A stretch of 64,000 nt of DNA from Icerya purchasi (Eukaryota; Arthropoda; Insecta; Hemiptera; Monophlebidae), in assembly GCA_039619475.1 (NCBI GenBank), contig CM077115.1, forward strand, positions 442,526,792 to 442,590,791, in the 5' to 3' direction. The notes beneath the pieces are model-generated. The model had not been told where the DNA came from and did not search any database. It was given only the letters and a program-made list of their open reading frames with translations. Both the position numbers and the translations under genes were made by a program. Within the stretch, counting starts at the first letter, position 1, and each line of letters opens with the position of its first letter. Positions 35,504 to 46,288 of the stretch are shown piece by piece.

Positions 35504-35812
35504 TAAATGCACTACTGTTGGTACTATAGATATATATGTCATAAAATAATCAATTCACAATATTATGTCGAACGTAAATGATAAAATTTTCATTAAAAAT
35601 TATACAAAAAAAAAAAAACATACGAATTATATTGCAAAGATATTAAAGAACATCGACTTAATGTTTTTTAATATTTTCAATATGATTTATATGTTTTTTG
35701 TATAATCTTTTATGATAATTTTATTATTTACGTTCGGCATAATATTGTGAATGATTATTTTATGACATATATATGTGTATGACTATACAGACATTAAAAC
35801 CTCTAGTGCAAT
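35504..35812. repeat. MITE-like inverted repeat, ~100-bp arms
   Basis: The left arm includes ATATATATGTCATAAAATAA, then CACAATATTATGTCGAACGT (35530-35575). The right arm is its reverse complement (35725-35778), with a few changes. Outermost, TGCACTA on the left and TAGTGCA on the right suggest ends at about 35504 and 35812. The spacer is about 50 bp and no protein is encoded. Confidence 0.75.
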
Positions 35813-36531
35813 TATGACTTTTTAAACTTTCAAAATATAGCAGCGGGATTCGAACGGAGTACTACTCGAAACCAACGTAGTTGTTTAATCGACGTTCTGA
35901 CCTTTTAATTTAATTAATTTATAATTTTGATTTTATCACGACCCCACCGCGGGTTAAAGATTAGTTTAATTTAAGCTCTGAAAGGGTTTTTTTAGATATA
36001 GAATAACATCCTTATGAAGATATTGGGTTGCGGAAAACGATACAATATTCAATAAAATAAGAGCCTTCTTCTCCAGGAGTGCATTTTTTTTATACCTTTA
36101 GCTTTTTTTTTTTGTAAAATATTTTTTAAGATCTATGTTTGCGTACGTAAAATATACAAAACGTCTTGCGACTTTATTGGAATGCATGTAGTTCCGTTCC
36201 TATATTCTTCGTTTTCTGACTTCGTCCTAGGAGGCAAATAAAACAGACTGGTCAGTGTATATTCGTAATAATTTCTGTTGGTGCAATATTACCCCGTACA
36301 ATCATCAGATTTTTCCCTTGCTACAACATGATACACTCTTTTGTGACGAGGCCATCTATAGACTGCGCATAGATCATTCTACGTTGTAATTTCTTTTTGA
36401 GGTTCCTTATCATGCTGCAGTCACTCCAACAGTAAAAATATTAAAGAAGATATTAATGTCTTTACCATGATTATGAGACTGTATTCCCGAAGCATATCGG
36501 TAATTATATAAATAGTTGTTATATATATATA

Positions 36532-36740
36532 TTTTTTTTTTTTTAAGTGGGTTCGATGCCAGCACTGACCCAACTACATGAACTTAGATCACCTACTAAG
36601 ATTTTGAGGCGATCGGAGATAATAAATATATTTCTGATAAAGTTCTAATATTTTTTCAAAGTAAGATATTAATGGCTTGTTTTTTGAGACTTGATAATAT
36701 TCCCTTTAGTGAACTCTAATTATATTTCCATCTTATTGTA
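36532..36740 (-). pseudogene. LINE family A 3' end
   Basis: A T run at 36532-36544 (minus-strand poly-A) is followed by the block GTGGGTTCGATGCCAGCACT with GACCCA (36547-36572), almost the same as at 39237-39262. Minus-strand frames inside are broken. Confidence 0.55.
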
Positions 36741-37751
36741 TACATTTCTTACTCTATTACAGTAGGTGAGCTTTAGTTACGCTGGTTTTTACTGTGCGAG
36801 TATAATAATATAAGCCATTTTTAAATTTCATTTATTTGTTTATTCTTTATGTTTATTTTATATAACATAAACATTGTTTATTCTTTTGTTGATTCTTTTG
36901 TTGATTCTTTTTCGAATGCTCGGAAGCAATAGATTAGAAAAGTAGTTTTATGGTTCCTAGCAGACGAACAGTGTTTTGCGCCAAGCCGAAAAAAGGAAGT
37001 GATTTCGCAACAACAAAAGTAGATTAAACGTGTCAAAAAACAAAGAATAGAAGAAAAATTCAAAAATATCCCTTATGATAACGCCAAATTTTGACTTGTA
37101 AAATGTGTTCAATAAACGAATAATAATTTCTCGCGTCAATTGAATTTATTAATCGTATCGAAGATTGATTATTCGGTTTTTATACTTTGATACCTGTGCT
37201 TTTTAACGGTCTTAGTTCTTTGACTAAGGAACCGTTTTATTTGTACAGCGGTATTATTCTGTTCCGCATAATGTGCATCATTACTGTATAACTTGGAATT
37301 ACTAACGCCCTTACAAAGAGTGAATTTTACAGTACATTATTGCGAAATGCAGGGGTAGAGATATAATACTATTCCTCATTTTTCTGGCACTATAATTTTT
37401 CAGACATGCTAATCGCAAAAATACATCTGAAAAACTGTAATTGCCGATGACAAGGTGAAAAATGAACGGACAATTATTACTGTGCAAATCTGTGTATAAA
37501 CCTAATTCGGTTCCAGGTACGGCACGAACAACGAGCGAGCGAAGGTCATACCGGCCATTAGCAGAATAGCATTTCCAAAGAGGTCACACGCAACAATATC
37601 GATTGGACACTAGACTGCAGAAGCAGACCAAGACCAGTTTAAATAGGCGACTGGATGAATGTTATTAATGAAAATTATAAATAAAAAAAAAAACAACTAA
37701 TAAGATTTTTGAACAAATTACGATTTTTCAATGTATTTGTTAAAATTTTAG

Positions 37752-37898
37752 GGCGATTTAGCGAAGAAGAAAATTTATCCAGCTATATGGACACTGTATA
37801 AGGAACAATTGTTGCCGAAAAATGTGATTATCGTAGGTTACGGAAGAACCCGTCTAACGGTACCGGATATTCAATCAAGATGCAAACCTTCCATAAAG
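37752..37898 (+). CDS. G6PD: Glucose-6-phosphate dehydrogenase, coding exon 2 of those found
   Basis: 49 codons, phase 0 on both sides (acceptor TTTTAG|GGC, donor AAAG|GTCTTT). The protein starts [19 protein letters not shown], the second half of the coenzyme-binding loop plus the following helix, and continues [16 protein letters not shown] to RCKPSIK. In most animal G6PDs the strand after LLP reads GYAR-S/T; here it is GYGRTR, with the arginine kept and the alanine changed to glycine. Length and boundaries agree with the next exon, which resumes the family alignment without a gap. Confidence 0.95.
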
Positions 37899-38539
37899 GT
37901 CTTTATTTTGTTCTTTCGTCTTTTTTTTATAAATATTCTTTTGTTAAAAAAAAATATTTTTTTAGAAATTTGTTTTAGAATTTTTATTTTTGTACGAACG
38001 TGCAACCTAAATTATCCATCCTTCTATGTCGGTGTCGTTCTATGAAAAATTTGAATCAAAAATTATGGAAATTAAAGATACCTCGTTGAAGAAAATGTAA
38101 GAGATAATGCGTTTTTGTAGAAGCTGCAGAAGTGCAAGAAGATGATGTAGTGCTACGGAGAAAACGAACCGAAATAGATAAAGACTATATAAAAAGAAAA
38201 CAAAGAAGATGAGAAGAAAGAAAAATATATTTGTGTAAATTATGACATAACGTAACACGATTGGCAAGCTGAACTAGCGTATCGACGAATCGTCTTACCG
38301 CACGACGCAACGTATGAAATACGATTATAAATTTTTACTAAAATTGAGCAAAACGTCGTTGTAGAAAAAAATTTAAAAAAACAACCTACGAGCAAATACG
38401 ATGATTAGTTAAAATTAAATCTGTTTAAGGAATAAGGACACAGGTACTACAAATGAGGAACAAGACTGCGAGCAAAAGAAGAAGGAAATAGTATGGTATA
38501 TAAGGATTATAGGAGATTATGTTTTAACCGCCTATGATT

Positions 38540-39090
38540 ATATTCTGAGCACATCAATTATAGCTGCCTGGAATCGTAATTCCCCCGATATGATTAATAA
38601 GAGGATTGCTGCGAGTCAAACAATTTTCAAAAAATTTCTTTACCGAAGAAAATACATAATTACGAAGATATGGCAACTTGAGGACATTATGCGTCACTGG
38701 AATCCTGATACAGCGGGATAAATACGCATCTGGGACATCTGTTTTTGTAAGAGCTGTAGTTGTTTATAACGAGCGTTAGAAATTGAGGACCCCTCCACAC
38801 AGGTGATGCATAGGTTAAGATTGGTTTAATAAGTGCTTTATATGTAGAATTAGTTATGAATATTTAGAAACGATCTACGATGGAACTAAATGGCGCAGAT
38901 AGCGCGCTTAGTTTTAACATAGCGTGATCGACATGTTTATTGAAACCTTTTGTCTAATATCACGCCGAGGTAGTTGATCAGACCAAGGAACATCGGTACC
39001 TTGTATGTCCACTTCTTTAGGGGTCAATCGGTACCTATGGGAAAATAGAATCACCCCAGATTCAGCCGGATTAATATAAATGCGCCATTT
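38540..39090 (-). pseudogene. Jockey-type LINE reverse transcriptase C-terminal relic
   Basis: Read on the minus strand from 39090, KWRIYINPAESGVILFSHR is followed by LTPKEVDIQGTDVPWSDQ and, in shifted frame, NYLGVILDKRF. Then come a much-broken thumb region (near 38800) and KLPYLRNYV (38680). This is the normal order of the Jockey-clade segment after the catalytic FADD box. Stops and shifts are frequent. It is truncated at both ends. Confidence 0.75.
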
Positions 39091-39205
39091 TTTTTAAAAA
39101 ATAATTATTTACGTTCACCTCTGCACTCCTAATTTAATATTGTAAAAGAACTTAAATTTTTATTTTGAATTAAAATTAATTATTTATGTCCACTTCTTCA
39201 CTCTG

Positions 39206-39209
<4 letters not shown>

Positions 39210-39236
<27 letters not shown>

Positions 39237-39745
39237 GTGGGCGCGCCAACGGCATTAACCCAACAACAAGAAAACTAAGCTAAGAAATTAAATAACTAAG
39301 CGGTCCAAAATGGACGCAACAAAGGACAGCAGTGCGGACACCACAGAAGATGAAGGAAAAAATAGGATAAAGGAAGAGTTACAGGGCATAGTAGGGAGAC
39401 CTAATGACAGGAGCTGACTGTATAAAAGGGAGCGTTCGTTACGAAGAGCAGGACACTCAAAGAAAATGTGATCAACACATCACATATACGGAAGGAGGAT
39501 CACAATCGTGAAGAGAACAATCAGGAGAAGGCGATTGAGCAAATTGAAAGCGAGAATAGAGGAGTAGACAATGATTTGGAGACGAATTAGGAAGACAATA
39601 GAAGAGCGACGACTGAAAGGAATAGAATGGAACCAAGACAGGGAACGAGGAATTGGCTGAATGAAATGGTAATGAGAATGACGATTAGAAAATCGGGAGA
39701 GATAAATATCCCGCCAAAGTCTGGCGTGATTAGTATTGTAAAAGA
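39210..39745 (-). pseudogene. LINE family A 3' fragment
   Basis: On the minus strand the sequence is pyrimidine-rich and reads DHILFECPALRNERSLLYSQ (about 39475-39415), part of the Cys/His tail, then FPSSSVVSALLSF. It ends with the block seen on the + strand as GTGGGCGCGCCAACGGCATT (39237-39256) and the poly(A), a T run at about 39210-39236. The same protein segment occurs in the + strand copies at 30.67 kb and 40.87 kb. Confidence 0.8.
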
Positions 39746-40339
39746 ATCGTAATTATTTTACTCTTTTTAGCGCATCTTACATATAAAGCATCTGTTTTTA
39801 GTTTTTTAAACTATAGTTTTATTAACATTTTAATTTAATACGTGTCTATTTCTGTTTTCTTGAAAATTTTTTCTTACGGAATTTTGCACTAGTGTTCAAC
39901 ATAAGGCACTCGAAATGATTATAGACAATTAATAATTTAAATGTAGATAAATCTGAAACCTGTTTGTTAAAATTTATAAATATAAAAAAAATTAAATTAA
40001 TTTCCCTTATTAACAAACTAAAACAGGCATAAATTTATATTTTCATAATTTCAAATTAAAATACCTCTCTTGAAGAAAACGTATTCAGTTATCATGTTTA
40101 TAAAAAGTAGGGTTCGAATATATGTGGTGCACCAAAAAACCTCGAAATATGCACTAAAAATATGCACCGAAGACTAAAACACTCAAGGAAATATGCACTA
40201 AAAATTTCACAATAGATAGTGTATATTAAAAAAGTAAAATAAAATCTTCCGTTTTTCAAATTTTTATTAACATGCTGTTTTTTGCTCTATTAAATTAATT
40301 TATATAAAAAAGAAAACAACATTAAATTATAAATCTAAA

Positions 40340-40520
40340 TTTAAAAATTATTACATTTAATCGAATTTTCCTAAATTTTCTACACGAAAATTATGTCTTG
40401 CGTCTGTTAACGTAGCTTTTAGTGCAGAAAACAATCTCTCTACATCGTAAGACACAACTGGTAAGTATTTTTGATGCGGCCACTTCGGATAGATCGTAAG
40501 AGATTTCGTTTTTATCTGAT
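40340..40520 (-). pseudogene. hAT transposase C-terminal dimerisation domain remnant
   Basis: The minus-strand frame from about 40520 to 40350 reads KSLTIYPKWPHQKYLPVVS, then YDVERLFSALKATLTDARHN and FRVENLGKFD. The VERLFS ... L-T-D-x-R ... EN-L pattern is the conserved dimerisation helix at the C terminus of hAT transposases. The rest of the transposase is not visible; a family A LINE follows at 40.63 kb and a mariner at 41.76 kb. Repeated ATATGCAC words at 40145-40205 and 41725-41735 may be the subterminal repeats of this hAT element. Confidence 0.7.
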
Positions 40521-40629
40521 GCTCCGTCTAAAATTTTCACTATTACATGTGTAACAAATTCCATCCAGGATTACGATGAAGTACAGCATCCTAATAAAGC
40601 ACCCATCACAAGGTCAAAGATAATGTAGA

Positions 40630-41112
40630 GCACTGTAAATTAGCTATTTCCAGTCCGCACTTCTTCTTTCTTTCTTTCCAACCTTCCATTCCTGCTAGTC
40701 CATGGTTCCATGGCTATCAAGGTCTTCAACATAACTCCGTTGTATCTATATAAATAGTCTTCGATTTGACCATTCACCTTTCTCTACTTCTCGGCCCCGG
40801 GTCTCTTTCTTTACCTTCATTCTGTCCCCTTCACCCATCAGAGAATAATTACGTATGCGACTCTAACCATGTGTTTTTTGAGTGCTCCTTTTTATTCAAT
40901 GATCAATCCGTACTATATTCTAAATTCTACAATACCTTATAATATTTCATCGATACTTACTTTTCCAATAATCGAATATTTCCTTTACTCAGTAGGGAAT
41001 AGTATCAAAATTTAAATTATCTTCAAAAAAAATAAAAGAATCAAAATAAGAAAATACATGGGTCGATGCTCTTTGTTAGACGAGCCCAAAAAAAATAAAA
41101 ATAAAAAAAAAC
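40630..41112 (+). pseudogene. LINE family A 3' fragment
   Basis: Broken + strand frames give NHVFFECSFLFNDQSVLYSK (from about 40869), homologous to the tail segments at 30.67 and 39.4 kb. The 3' block TGGGTCGATGCTCTTTGTTA with GACGAGCCC (41059-41087) is followed by an A-rich tail to about 41112. It is 5' truncated. Confidence 0.75.
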
Positions 41113-41759
41113 TAGCTGTTGATCATAATATACTAGCCTATTTGTTTTTGTTTGTCGACACTATTTTTCAGCTCAGGCAATTAACAATATAAATATAAAA
41201 ATCATAAAAGGTCGGAAGGTAAATATTCCGTTTAAATTAATTTCATTTATAAAGGAGACAAAAATACTTTTTTTTTTTTATATGAAGGAAGATGTTCCGT
41301 CCCTAAAACAGATGATAATAGTCGCACGACCGACAAGGAGAAATACCTTTTTTTTTTTTTTTTTGTTTCATAAGCAAGCAGCAAAAAGGCTACCGTCACG
41401 AACAATAGACTCGACGAAAAATAAAACAATGATAACTCTGTTTTTTTAGTAAAATTAATAATTTTGTGTATTTGCTCCGACGACCTTTTTATCGTTTCGA
41501 ATATATAATTGCGTGTGTATGTGTGTGTTTATGTGTATGTTTTCTTTACATGTAGTTATGAAAGATATATAAAAATCCTTAAAATATGCGAAATATGCCA
41601 AAGCGTGCAAAACATTCATTTATATGCGACATTAAATTAGTGTATTTCGAATCTAAAACCTCTGAACCGCCTAGATAAGAAATATCGAAACGTTGTTAGC
41701 TGCAAGCAAAGAAAATATGCACTATAAGCAAAATCCGAACATTATACTTATAAGACATA

Positions 41760-42976
41760 CAGGATGTGTCCAGAAAGTCATGAAACACGTTTTTTTGTCG
41801 CGCCCCTCTTGCCTGCAGCACGCTCGAACCGATTTGGTTAGGTGGAGCTGACTCTCATCTTCACAGTGGGTCGTAGTTTAGCCTGTTCCGAGCATCGGTA
41901 GCGTCAGCATCGGTGAATTAGAGTGCACCTCTGTTTGGAGACCTCGGCACAGTCGCTTGGATGACCTCAATGGTTTCAAAACGGCGTCCTCTGAGCGCGG
42001 TTTTTATTCTCCGGACAAGAAGTTCGGCGGAGAGAAGTCGGGACTGTAGGGTGGCTGCGACAGCGTTGTCACGTCGAGGCGTGTGGCTGAGCGGGCATTG
42101 TCGTGTTACAGCAGCCAGGTAGCGGCGATGTCTTTTCGCACTCGGAGGACCCTTGTCTCAATCTTTCCAGAACATCCACGTAGTACACCGCATTGACGGT
42201 CTGTCCTTGGGGCACAAACACCATTGCTGTCGAAGTAGATAATCAGCATCGGTTTCACTTTAGATTTGCTCATCCTCCCCTTCTTGGGGATGCTGAGGTG
42301 TACCATACGGAACTCTGGCGCTTCGTTCCCGGGTGGTACTGGTTCGTCACCGCTAATAACGTGTTTTCCAAATAATCCGGTTAAATTTCCATGCGTTTCT
42401 TCAGTTTACTCGCGATCAGCAATCGATTGGCTTTGTGCTTGTCCGTCAGAAGTTTTGGGGTCAGCTTGGCGCACAGCTTCCGCATGTGCAAGTTTTCCGT
42501 AACGATGCTGAATCCAGAACTTCTTGGAATGTTCAGGGTGTCAGCTAACAACCGAACACTCATCCGGCGGTCAGAATTCAACAATTCGCGAAAACGGTTC
42601 GCATTTTCTTCGTTTCGACTGGTTGTTCGTCTTCCAGATTCATGGCTGTCCTTAAACTTTTTCACCCACCTCGTAACTTTCACATAACTCATAGCAGACA
42701 CCCCGTCGTAGGCTTGCTTCAGTTTTTTGTCGAGCTTTGTGCAAAACTTGATCAACCAACGTTGTTAGATTGAATCAGACATAGTGCGTCGCGACGAGGT
42801 CTCCAGACAGAGGTGCACTAATTCACCCCGACGCTGACGCTATCGATGTTCGGAACAGATTGAACTGCGCTGTGAAGCTGAGAGTCAGCTCCGCCTAACC
42901 AAACCGGTTCGAGCACGCTGCAGGCAAGTGGGGCGCGACAAAAAAACATGTTTCATGACTTTCTGGACACATCTTG
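41760..42976 (-). mobile_element. Mariner-like element with ~190-bp inverted repeats
   Basis: The element is 1217 bp and is flanked by TA on both sides (41758-41759 and 42977-42978). The outer ends read CAGGATGTGTCCAGAAAGTC and, in reverse complement, CAAGATGTGTCCAGAAAGTC. The similarity runs inward for about 190 bp on both sides (41760-41950 against 42787-42976) with many substitutions. Typical mariners have ends of about 30 bp, so these arms are unusual. A decayed transposase lies between them on the minus strand. Confidence 0.92.
42000..42782 (-). pseudogene. Mariner transposase, degenerate
   Basis: The minus-strand start ATG at 42782 gives MSDSI followed by an in-frame TAA. The frame then resumes with LIKFCTKLDKKLKQAYDGVS and the helix-turn-helix part NEENANRFRELLNSDRRMSV, RLLADTLNIPRSS, LHMRKLCAKLTPKLLTDKHK, all diagnostic of mariner N termini. 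Downstream, with frameshifts, come VISGDE (first catalytic Asp), PKKGRMSKSKVKPMLIIYFD (42280-42220) and HDNARSATRLD with PPYSPDFSPP (second catalytic Asp, near 42090). At least one early stop and two shifts make it inactive. Confidence 0.92.
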
Positions 42977-43509
42977 TAAATTTTGCAAAAAATTACATAA
43001 AAGAAAATTTAGTGTAAAGTGTATCTCTCATACCCTTAGGTGGATTGTGAACTTTAACTTCATAATCACAACACCCTGCGAAAACACTCAATTTCGATTT
43101 CCTTTTTACGCATACAATGTTCACGCATGTTTTAGTTATGATCTCCTCTTTAGTGCACGTCCAAAAGAACCCTGTTAGTCAAATATATTGATCATATATT
43201 CATTGCTGCGAATGTATTTCATGGTCATGCGTTATGAATACATCTCACGTATATACATATATATATATATTCAGTGTGCTTATTAATTTTTGTTGCTACT
43301 TAATTGAATGATGGATTTTATTTCTCAAAAATGTCACGACATTTAAAATTTAAGGATATGATTTTTTCTGGCAAAAATAGACAATTTTAATTCGCATACA
43401 TACGCACAACACATGCTATTCTAATGAAAAATTTAAATGATATACACAGAAGAGTGTACAACTTTTTTTTTGTTTTTTCATAACACCTACGATGATATTT
43501 TTTGTGTAG

Positions 43510-43727
43510 TTGGAAAAAGAAGAAAACGATTTATTCGAAAGTTTCTGGAAGTTGAATTATTATTTCGCTGGAGAATACAATGTGACGACCGACTATGAAG
43601 CGCTGGATAAACAATTGCGCGGTCTTAACAAAGTATCGATCGAGAACCGCATATTTTACTTGGCGCTACCTCCTTCAATATTTCAGGTTGCCACCACCAG
43701 TATTAAACATAAATGTTCCAGTCAAAG
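43510..43727 (+). CDS. G6PD: Glucose-6-phosphate dehydrogenase, coding exon 3 of those found
   Basis: 72 codons plus two bases. The acceptor TTTGTGTAG|TTG gives entry phase 0; the donor CAAAG|GTACGT leaves AG to be completed by C from the next exon (Ser). The protein reads LEKEENDLFESFWKLNYYFA, then GEYNVTTDYEALDKQL and NRIFYLALPPSIFQVATTSI, ending IKHKCSSQ. The segment RIFYLALPP is one of the most conserved in the family and follows the Rossmann core. All residues align with animal G6PDs without a gap. Confidence 0.96.
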
Positions 43728-44580
43728 GTACGTCGACACTATCACCTGCGAAGGATCGATTTCCTTTAAAATCTGTTTGTTTCGCATTTAAACTTTCGCA
43801 CTGAATTTCGTCGTTTACATGCCTTTTTATCTCTATTAACTTGCAGACTTTCAAGGTCTTCCTAAGAGTTTCCGGTTCATCTTACGCAACAGTTTACGAA
43901 AAATCGTGCGCTATGACGATTTTCATTATCTTCTCACATGAGAGACCTTAGTCTTTCTTCCTGTTTTGTTTTTTTCTTTTTTTTCTATTATTATTTATTT
44001 TCCTCTAAGCGCATTTGAAGAACTGTTAAAATTAAAATACAGAGTTACACGCGACTCTGAATAAAACAAATTAGTTTTACACTTCCCTGTAGGTTTTCAC
44101 CGAGTTTCGGTAGTTATTCATTGAGAAAATCAAACTCCGCTTTCTGCTTTGTCAACTTTTCATTTTTTTGTCACACTTGGCTTAAAACGTCTGTGAGAAA
44201 AACTATATGTTCATTTTAAATATAAATAATCATTATTGTAATGTTATTATTATTTTTGTTAATTATTTTTATTATCAATTATTATTTTAAAAACGGTGCT
44301 TCATTTGCACTGTCTGATAACATGGCACTACGTAATAGAGAATTGTAGTTGCCAATTAAATCGGTGGGATTGGTTTTGTATGCGTGTGTAAAACTTAAAA
44401 AAACAGACTGTAATATGTGTAGTTTTATTTAAATTTCTCTTTAAACTGAAAAATATGTTTGCGTAATTATTAAAAATCACTGTATTTATTATTTAAGCTC
44501 ATTGTTAAATTTATTTTTATCATAAATTATTAAAAATAATTTGATATATAACTGTTAATCTACCATGTCGGCTTTTTTTG

Positions 44581-44950
44581 TTTTTTTTTTTTTTTTTTGG
44601 AGAGGGCTTGCTAACATGAACCCATATTCTACAAACAGTTATTTAGGCTAAAAGTAGAATTAATGAAGTGTTCAAGAGTAGGAACAACATCAGGAATAGG
44701 AAAAGAGGTAATGAAAGTAGTATTGCGAGGCATTTTAAGCTTAATTAAAATACACAAAAAGCAGTCAGAAGACAAGGAGAAGCATTTAGAAAAAATATGG
44801 TTAAGATGCTTGGTTATTACTAGGAGAATGTGAATCTACAAGTGAAACAATTTATCGTGATGAAGGCAGTAAAATATGACACCAGAACGAAGCCGACACA
44901 CGGAAGAAATTAAAAAACGTCTAGTAGAGGACAATCAATCGCAATACCAA
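44581..44950 (-). pseudogene. LINE family A 3' fragment, interrupted
   Basis: A T run to 44598 is followed by GGAGAGGGCTTGCTAACATG and AACCCA, the family A 3' block in minus orientation. The minus strand is pyrimidine-rich, as in other copies, with no intact frame. Similar purine-rich sequence resumes after the MITE (45346-45460), where the minus strand gives RLPGHWPKNN, so the MITE probably landed in the LINE. Confidence 0.5.
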
Positions 44951-44953
44951 GTG

Positions 44954-45345
44954 TATAACGTAAACAATTTTAAAAAACGACCATTAACATTACTGATGTT
45001 ATATTTTTTGTTATACGAATGACATTTGCGACATTCAACAATTCACAAAAATATATAACATTATATCTATACTGTAAAACACATTAAAAAATGAACGACT
45101 AATATATTTATAAAACATAATAAATATAATAAAATAGTCCGACCGGTTTCGACATATTCATGGACTTTGAATTTTTATTGTGTTGTTATTTACATTATTA
45201 GATCGTTATAAAGGAATTATTTTTACAATGTAGATAATGTTAATATTTTTGTGAATTGTTGAATGTCATATTATGTCGCTCGTGTAACAAAAAATATAAC
45301 ATCAGTAATGTTAATGGTAATTTTTTAAAAATTGTTTACATTTAT
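44954..45345. mobile_element. MITE with ~120-bp inverted arms
   Basis: The left arm (GTAAACAATTTTAAAAAACG, then CATTAACATTACTGATGTTA and CATTCAACAATTCACAAAAA) is repeated as reverse complement at about 45220-45345. The interior of about 150 bp includes GTCCGACCGGTTTCGACATA. No coding capacity. No clear target duplication was found, so the superfamily is open. Confidence 0.8.
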
Positions 45346-45769
45346 AATATAGCGCGGTTTACGGGAGAAAAATACTTATAACCAAGCAAGAGTACCATTG
45401 GAGAACAGGTTGAATAAAGAAATAGGGTTGTTCTTGGGCCAATGTCCTGGTAGACGAAACAAAAAAAAAAAAAAAAAAACAACAAAAAAACAGGGAAACG
45501 TTGATTGGAAATATGAGTCGTATCAGAATTTGGGGTGAATTTTTGCAGATAAAAGAATTATATTGTTGGCAATGTAGATTCCAGTAAAAAGCTCACTAAT
45601 TGCACCGTTAATCGTATTTTATTATTAGAGTCATTTTACATTGAAATGTCCGCCATCTATTTTCTTAATAATCGTGATTTCTCTTCTGTTGACGCAAATA
45701 TATACAAAGATGATAGAAAATTCATAGCGACTAGATATATAAGGCAATGCGTATTAATGCTATTAGAAT

Positions 45770-46288
45770 TAGGGATGGCGATTCTTTCCGAAAAAGGTCG
45801 ATTCTTGAATCGATTCGAATCGAAATCTGATAAAAATAATTCACAAAAAAATTGAGGTTTAAAAGATCGATTTTCTGAAAATTGATCTTTTTTTCGATTT
45901 TCTTTTTGAGTTCCTATATTCGATATAAATCCAATCATGGACAATAAAAAGGACACCATAATAATCGACCTTTTATCATTTTTAAACTAATTAAAGTTTT
46001 TTTTACAACTAAATCAAAGTATCAAGTATACAAAAAGACATTTCACAAATTTATTGGTTACATAAAACAGTTTTGAAATGATATAGTTTACAGATTCCCT
46101 GGTGCTTAATGTCCAAGCTTTTTATAAACAACAGTTTGTTCAGTCTACTAGGATCCAAGCAGATAAAATCGAATCTCGATTTTCAAGGGTGAAATATCGA
46201 TTCACTGGATCGATTCAGTACTATAAATCGATTTAAAAAATCCAAAAAATCGATTCTTTGATTAATCAGACTCAGATCGCCATGCCTA
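45770..46288. mobile_element. hAT-like element, 519 bp, perfect 8-bp duplication
   Basis: The ends TAGGGATGGCGAT and, reversed, TAGGCATGGCGAT are inverted and differ at one base. The 8-bp flanks ATTAGAAT at 45762-45769 and 46289-46296 are identical. The interior is rich in repeated AATCGATT and TCGATT words near both ends, like subterminal transposase sites of hAT elements. No transposase; the open frames on both strands are short. The exact duplication points to a fairly recent insertion. Confidence 0.88.

Larger units (their letters stand above)
25369..37751 (+). other. G6PD: G6PD intron 1, 12.4 kb
   Basis: The intron is bounded by GTAAGT at 25369 and TTTTAG ending at 37751. It cuts the coenzyme loop between FGAS and GDLA. 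It holds family B repeat (27.0-27.5 kb), LINE pieces at 30.5, 31.7-32.5, 33.5-34.3 and 36.5 kb, a family D end at 32.55-32.62 kb and a MITE at 35.5-35.8 kb. The parts between these (25.4-26.7, 27.6-30.4, 34.3-35.5 and 36.8-37.7 kb) show no recognised feature beyond A and T runs. Confidence 0.85.
37899..43509 (+). other. G6PD: G6PD intron 2, 5.6 kb
   Basis: It begins GTCTTT and ends TTTGTGTAG. It contains a Jockey-type LINE relic (38.54-39.09 kb, minus), family A copies on both strands (39.2-39.75 minus, 40.63-41.11 plus), an hAT transposase remnant (40.34-40.52 kb) and a mariner (41.76-42.98 kb). The parts at 37.9-38.5 and 43.0-43.5 kb show no recognised feature. Confidence 0.85.
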
